A stretch of 64,000 bases of DNA from Grammothele lineata (Eukaryota; Basidiomycota; Agaricomycetes; Polyporales; Polyporaceae). Position numbers and translations under genes: made by a program. The stretch is taken from contig NDFF03000169.1 of the NCBI GenBank assembly GCA_002150815.3, positions 60,012 through 124,011 of the forward strand, read 5' to 3'. Within the stretch, counting starts at the first letter, position 1. Each line of letters begins with the position of its first letter. Below the pieces are notes generated by a model, which saw nothing but the letters and a program-made list of their open reading frames with translations, was not told the DNA's origin and did not search any database. Shown piece after piece: positions 59,661 to 64,000 of the stretch.

Positions 59661-61665
59661 ATGCTTTCGCCAGGACACGCTGCTTCGCCCTCCCCGCGTT
59701 TCGCCGCGAACGGGCATGTGCGCAATGGCGGTCCTGCCGCTAGTAGCTACGACCCAGCCTCCGTTCACATTGCATCTCTTGCCGAGAAGAGGAGGCTTTG
59801 GTGGACCAATGCCCTCATCAACTCGCTCTTCATAGCTGCTTGGTAGTCGTCCAGTCGCTCTGTGATTTGCCACAAAATAATCGGCTTACATTATTTCAGG
59901 TTCTTCTTTGCCATCCTCCTCTCCTTGTACAACAAATGGATGTTCTCACCAGAAAGATTCGGCTTTCCCTCGCCGTTCCTTGTCACGACTGCCCATATGT
60001 GGGTCCAATTTACACTGGCCGCGCTTCTGCGCTACACGCTACCACGGCACTTCAAGCCAGATCATAATCCGAACCGCGACGACTACATGTATGTATACCT
60101 ATTCTAACTCTTCCGCCGCTCTACAGCCTGTCGTTGAAACAGGTTGTAGAGCGGCGACGCCATCACCTCATGATGGGTGCCAAACAGCTTGCGCTGTAAG
60201 GCTGCGTATCTATGCTGTCGCCACTGGCGTGAGCATGCCATGTACGAAAGCGGCAATGGTTAAGCCGCCGAAGCCGTACCCACGCCATACGTTACAGCCG
60301 CTGACAAATTTGCAGTCGCAAAGTCATTCCTACCGGCGTCACGACTGGGCTCGATATTGGGCTTTCCAACGTTTCTCTGAAAACGATTACGCTGTCATTC
60401 TATAGTGAGTAACGTCGGCAGATGAGCGGGGTCCTGGGGGGGAAGGAATGCTGACTACGCTTCTGGCCAGCAATGTGCAAGTCCTCGTCACTGGTCTTCG
60501 TGCTCCTCTTCGCATTCCTTCTCCGCCTTGAGCGGTTCTCGTGGCTCCTAATTGGCGTTATCTTCTTCATTTGCTCCGGCGTCCTACTTATGGTGGCCAC
60601 AGAGACGCACTTCGTTCTAGGCGGCTTTCTGCTCGTGACCTCAGCCAGTGCCCTCGGGGGTTTACGCTGGGGCCTGACGCAGCTTCTGATGCGGAACCGA
60701 AACATGGGCCTGAATAATCCTGCCGCGACGCTTTTTTGGCTCGCACCAATCATGGGGGCTACCTTGTCCCTTGCCTTCCTTTTCGTCGACGGCTGGCACA
60801 AGGTTTTCGACACGCATTTTTTCGCGACTCCCGCGGAGACGTTCAAGACGCTCTTTTTCCTCATCTGCCCTGGGGTCCTAGCGTTCAGCATGGTCTTGAG
60901 CGAATTCTAGTGAGTACAATGTTCCTGAAGCGTACTTGTGGTATGTCCGACTAACGGCATCCGGCAGCATCATCCAACGGGCGGGTATGGTGCCACTGTC
61001 GATTGCCGGGATCGCGAAGGAGGTCACAACCATCATCTGCGCGGCATGGTTTTTCGGCGATGAACTGACGCCGTTGAATATGACTGGCGTTGGCATCACA
61101 GTCATTGGTGCGTGTCCCCCAGTCCTTCCTACCTATCCCGGTGGGTTACGTGCACTTGCCTTAACACTATTGTGCCATCAGGTATTGGTCTCTACACGTA
61201 CCACAAGTACAAGAAGTCGATGGAAAAGGATGTAGCGCTTGACCCCCACGGGAATCCTATATCAGAAGACGATATCTCGACCAACGGCGACGTTGCCCTC
61301 GAGGAGGGTGGAGACTTGAGCGAGCGGCAACGGCTTACGGCTGATGTTGACGACGACCCTGAAGAGGACGAGCACATAGATAGAGAGGCTGCGCCAAACC
61401 ATCAGGTGATTTACTCAATGTCCGACGATGAAAATACCTCAACTGACATGATCCTGCCGAACAGGGATGGCAAGAAGAGCACCAGGATGAGGAGCTGCTA
61501 TTCAGCGTAGAAGATGAGGATGGCGATGATGGAAGGGAAGACAGCGAGCCGCCCTCCAAACTCACGCACGCCGAGGCCATGCCGCCCCCGTATCCCGGAG
61601 ACGAGGCTGGCGCGCTACACCAGGTTTGGCAGACCCACGATGAGGAGACTAGGCGAAATGTGTAA
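59661..61665 (+). CDS. SLC35C2-type transporter (DMT/TPT family)
   Basis: A ten-helix Golgi or ER membrane transporter of the triose-phosphate/nucleotide-sugar family, closest by eye to SLC35C2 and yeast YMD8. Key segments are WFFFAILLSLYNKWMFSP, TTGLDIGLSNVSLKTITLSF, YTMCKSSSLVFVLLFAFLLR, GFLLVTSASALGGLRWGLTQ, NNPAATLFWLAPIMG and KEVTTIICAAWFFGDELTPL, in family order. A cytosolic acidic C-terminal tail of about 110 residues follows. Seven exons: 59661-59842, 59900-60088, 60316-60404, 60471-60909, 60968-61107, 61182-61405 and 61465-61665, in phase, giving 487 residues. Intron 2 is 227 nt and contains a strong hairpin. Retaining the last intron (59 nt) would replace the tail end and stop at about 61510. 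The exact substrate is not known for this subfamily. Confidence 0.9.
60114..60156 (+). repeat. 17-bp hairpin in intron 2 of the SLC35C2-type gene
   Basis: The arm at 60114-60130 pairs over its full length with 60140-60156 across a 9-nt loop. Sixteen pairs are Watson-Crick and one is G-U when read on the sense strand; on the antisense RNA that pair would be C-A. The stem is GC-rich. A smaller CCATCA/TGATGG inverted repeat follows near 60160-60176. Confidence 0.85.
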
Positions 61666-62113
61666 GCGATGCACCTGTGGGCGAGCCAAGAGGGTGCTGG
61701 CGGGGTAGCATTGTCCCACCTTACTGTCTTGCTAGGCTAGACCGTCGCGCTGCGACCTGGACCTTTCTCCGTAATACTGCGTAATACTGTAATCATTGCC
61801 CTCGCCCCCTAATTATGGCGCTATCCCCGGATTCCTACCTCCACTCGTGCACGTGCATCAAACGGTGCAGACCGCCCGTCGCCGCTCCCATCGCGTCTTT
61901 GTGTACCGCCGGGTGGTTTGCCGAGCCCCCGAATAGCGGTGCCCCGGTCGACACCGGATTGTAAGCGTATAACCGCAGTCTGAGTGAGCGTTCGTCGTCA
62001 AATTGCCACCTGCATCGTGTTCTAAAATAGCGCCGTTTCGACGAAGAGATCGGCGTGTATGAAGCCGTGGTGGAGTTCTCGAGTCCCGGGTAGCTTGTTA
62101 TGGTTATCACGAT
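61666..62113. other. Spacer, no supported gene
   Basis: 3' flank of the transporter gene up to the left border of the repeat element. Contains only short frames. Confidence 0.4.
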
Positions 62114-63219
62114 TAGTGATGCGCAAACTTGACTTAACGTGACCTGACGTGACTTGGTGTGACTTGATCCGAGTCAAAAGTCAAGTCACGACTTGCGAAT
62201 CGACTTGACCGGTCCAAGTGACGCCCAAGTGACGTCAAGTGACTTGAGTCACGACTTGAGCGCCCAAAACGGTAGGAGCTCCCTTCGCACATTCACTGCG
62301 GCTCTAGAAAATGAAAACCGGGCTTGATGATAGCTCTAGGCTATTAACTGCCTCAAACCTCATACAGATACAAGATGCAGTACACATCGAGCAAAGAGAA
62401 GCTGCCCAAACCTTACCAGCAGTGAGCGCCAAGACGATAATCGAAGACTCTTACTCAGTAAGTAATGAGTAAGTAATTAGCTATTATCAAATTGTATGTG
62501 CCCCTTCTATGAAATACTATTGCTTTGTTTCGAACATAATTCAAAGCACACTTCAGAAGAACACGAGACATAAGTAGATGGCGAAATCGTGCAGTCTTGA
62601 TACCACCTCCAAATCATCTTCCCCCTAAATGCGTCAGCAGGGCCAGTACCACCAACCATCCGCATCAATATTGACCTTGGGCGCCAAAATTATGCCATGG
62701 CACAAAATAACCTTCACACGCAATGTGCAGACCTGCGCGCGTCAGTTGCACTCAGCACAAGTCCCGCAAAGTTTGGTTGTTGTAGCCATTGACCCTATCC
62801 TTGATGTTTCGCCCCTTACTCATTACCCCAGCATCCATGTTCCAGCTTGAGAAGAGCCTTCAAATTCGGAAAGTCCTTGCCTCCTTTCCAGCAGCGCTGT
62901 TGACGCTGCAGGAGCGATTAGTGCTCGTGAATAATTTGAGAAAGTAATTCATGAGCTATTAGTGCCGTTACACATTGTAGAGGGTTTGAATAGCGGACAG
63001 GAGTAGTTCCAGGACACTCCTGGATCACGCTCGAAGTGCGGGTAATTAGCGCCCAGGGAAGTGGAAGTCGTTCGCGACTTGACTTGACGTGAGCTGACTT
63101 TGACGCCAAGTGACGTGGTCTCAGGTGACGTGAGCTGAGGTCACAAAATCAAGTCGACTTCAAGTTGCGTGACTTCAAGTCACAAAGTCGTGACTTCAAG
63201 TCGCGTCTGCGCAACACTA
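62114..63219. mobile_element. hAT-like element or remnant with subterminal GTGACTTG repeats
   Basis: The ends read TAGTGATGCGCA (62114-62125) and TGCGCAACACTA (63208-63219), an imperfect terminal inverted repeat resembling the YAGTGNTG ends of hAT transposons. Inside each end lies a cluster of about 130 bp packed with TGACTTGA/TCAAGTCA words in both orientations (62121-62260 and 63070-63205), as expected for subterminal transposase-binding repeats. The centre is AT-richer and holds no intact transposase; short frames (such as 62629-62850) may be debris. Flanking 8-mers (ATCACGAT and GAGATCAC) do not form a clean target duplication. It is therefore non-autonomous and degenerate, and the hAT label is by end similarity only. 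Confidence 0.6.
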
Positions 63220-63246
63220 GAGATCACTTACCCGATTTGGGGTCCC

Positions 63247-63486
63247 AAAAAGCGCCCAAAAAGCGGTGCTTCAAGCGCTAAGCAAGTACATCCAACTTCA
63301 TCCCGAGCCATCTAGCCCATAAATGACGCAATTTTGATGCAAATAGGGCGCTTAAAATTGGCGTGGAATTGCACAGCCTCTAGCTTATTAACACAACCTG
63401 AATCATGTGATTTGGTTAAGATTTGACTGAGATATCAACATCTAAGCTTTCAGGATGGGCCTTTTTGCGCTTTTTGGGCGCTTTTT
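63247..63486. mobile_element. MITE-like inverted-repeat element
   Basis: A 19-bp word (AAAAAGCGCCCAAAAAGCG) at 63247-63265 returns as an exact reverse complement at 63468-63486. About 200 bp of non-coding sequence lies between. Size and structure fit a miniature inverted-repeat transposable element. It lies directly right of the hAT-like element. No obvious target duplication is seen. Confidence 0.55.
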
Positions 63487-64000
63487 TTCAAACTCAGCTA
63501 CACTCAGATGCCCAAATCAATCCGGCTGTATCTCTGCAACAACCTAAGCAAAGTGGGACATATTATATATCAATAGAAAGCTACAGATGAGGAGAATGCA
63601 ATGGTGTGCATTGTAATGCCTTATATGATCTATATAATACGCAATGAAGGCAACAAGTTGAAGACATATGTTAGTGAAGCAGCTGATGTTGTATAGAAGC
63701 TAAGGCACTATGCAATCAATTGAGAGGTTAGAATATGAGTAATTCACTGCTCCATGTGGAGGTGGGTATGCTATATGCTCTACAAAGTGACTGCCATCCA
63801 ATATGCACTATGCAATAGCAGGCTATGTGTTTGACATTTGTTAGCAGCAAACTATATATAAAGGGAATGCAATAGGCTGAATCTGTATGCAAGAGACAAC
63901 AGTGAAGGGGAAGGCTAGTGGAGTAAGTAATGAGGTAGGGCAAGGGCACTTAAGTAAGCTCATAAGCAGCCAAATACATAATATAGAGTAAAGCCCTGCT
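63487..64000. other. AT-rich repeat-like right end
   Basis: AT-rich sequence with a recurring ATGCAAT word (for example near 63595, 63712, 63808 and 63866) and no coding potential. It probably belongs to a larger repeat region that continues beyond the window. Confidence 0.4.

Noticed and set aside
62106..63227. Possible 8-bp target-site duplication around the hAT-like element
   Set aside because: Flanks ATCACGAT and GAGATCAC share only ATCAC and out of register, so no duplication is claimed.

Overview
The window is nuclear DNA of a filamentous basidiomycete, most likely an Agaricomycete such as a polypore. The evidence is: GC-rich genes broken by many 50-70 nt introns with GTRNGT donors and YAG acceptors, no operons or Shine-Dalgarno sites, and a gene set typical of wood- or litter-decay fungi. 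Gene models were built by hand by joining open frames across consensus splice sites. For most recognised genes the exon lengths close in phase, so I trust those borders; the exceptions are stated in the entries.

Layout, left to right. 1-3 kb: partial Ser/Arg-rich disordered protein (-). 4.9-8.6 kb: divergent pair of an F-box protein (-) and an AVT/SLC38-type amino acid transporter (+). 9-11.2 kb: ERG8 phosphomevalonate kinase (-). 12.2-13.9 kb: unrecognised 500-residue protein (-). 15.6-26.5 kb: four consecutive genes for nutrient acquisition: ferric reductase (+), GPI-type polysaccharide lyase PL14 (-), secreted class 3 lipase (+), sedolisin peptidase (+). 27.4-28.8 kb: disordered protein with three NPF motifs (-). 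29-29.8 kb: poorly resolved polytopic membrane protein (-). 30-36.5 kb: gene-poor. 36.5-39.2 kb: CNNM/Mam3-type membrane protein (+). 41.4-44.3 kb: PDK1-type kinase with PH domain (+). 45.2-46.7 kb: ILV6, acetolactate synthase regulatory subunit (+). 46.8-50.9 kb: COG5 of the Golgi tethering complex (-). 51.5-53.4 kb: CipC/DUF3759-like protein with a long low-complexity tail (+). 53.4-57.1 kb: gene-poor. 57.2-58.7 kb: Zn2Cys6 transcription factor (-). 59.7-61.7 kb: SLC35C2-type transporter (+). 61.7-64 kb: AT-richer DNA with two terminal-inverted-repeat elements.

The genes do not form one pathway. Housekeeping functions (sterol/isoprenoid synthesis, branched-chain amino acids, vesicle tethering, growth kinase, amino acid, metal and sugar-nucleotide transport) sit beside a short run of extracellular or surface enzymes and iron uptake. 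No biosynthetic cluster, CRISPR array, rRNA or convincing tRNA was found. The most unusual signals are a fully paired 17-bp intronic hairpin with one G-U wobble in the SLC35C2 gene, 9-nt and 8-nt coding microexons in the amino acid transporter and ferric reductase, a 150-residue insertion inside the second CBS repeat of the CNNM protein, and the inverted-repeat elements at the right end.
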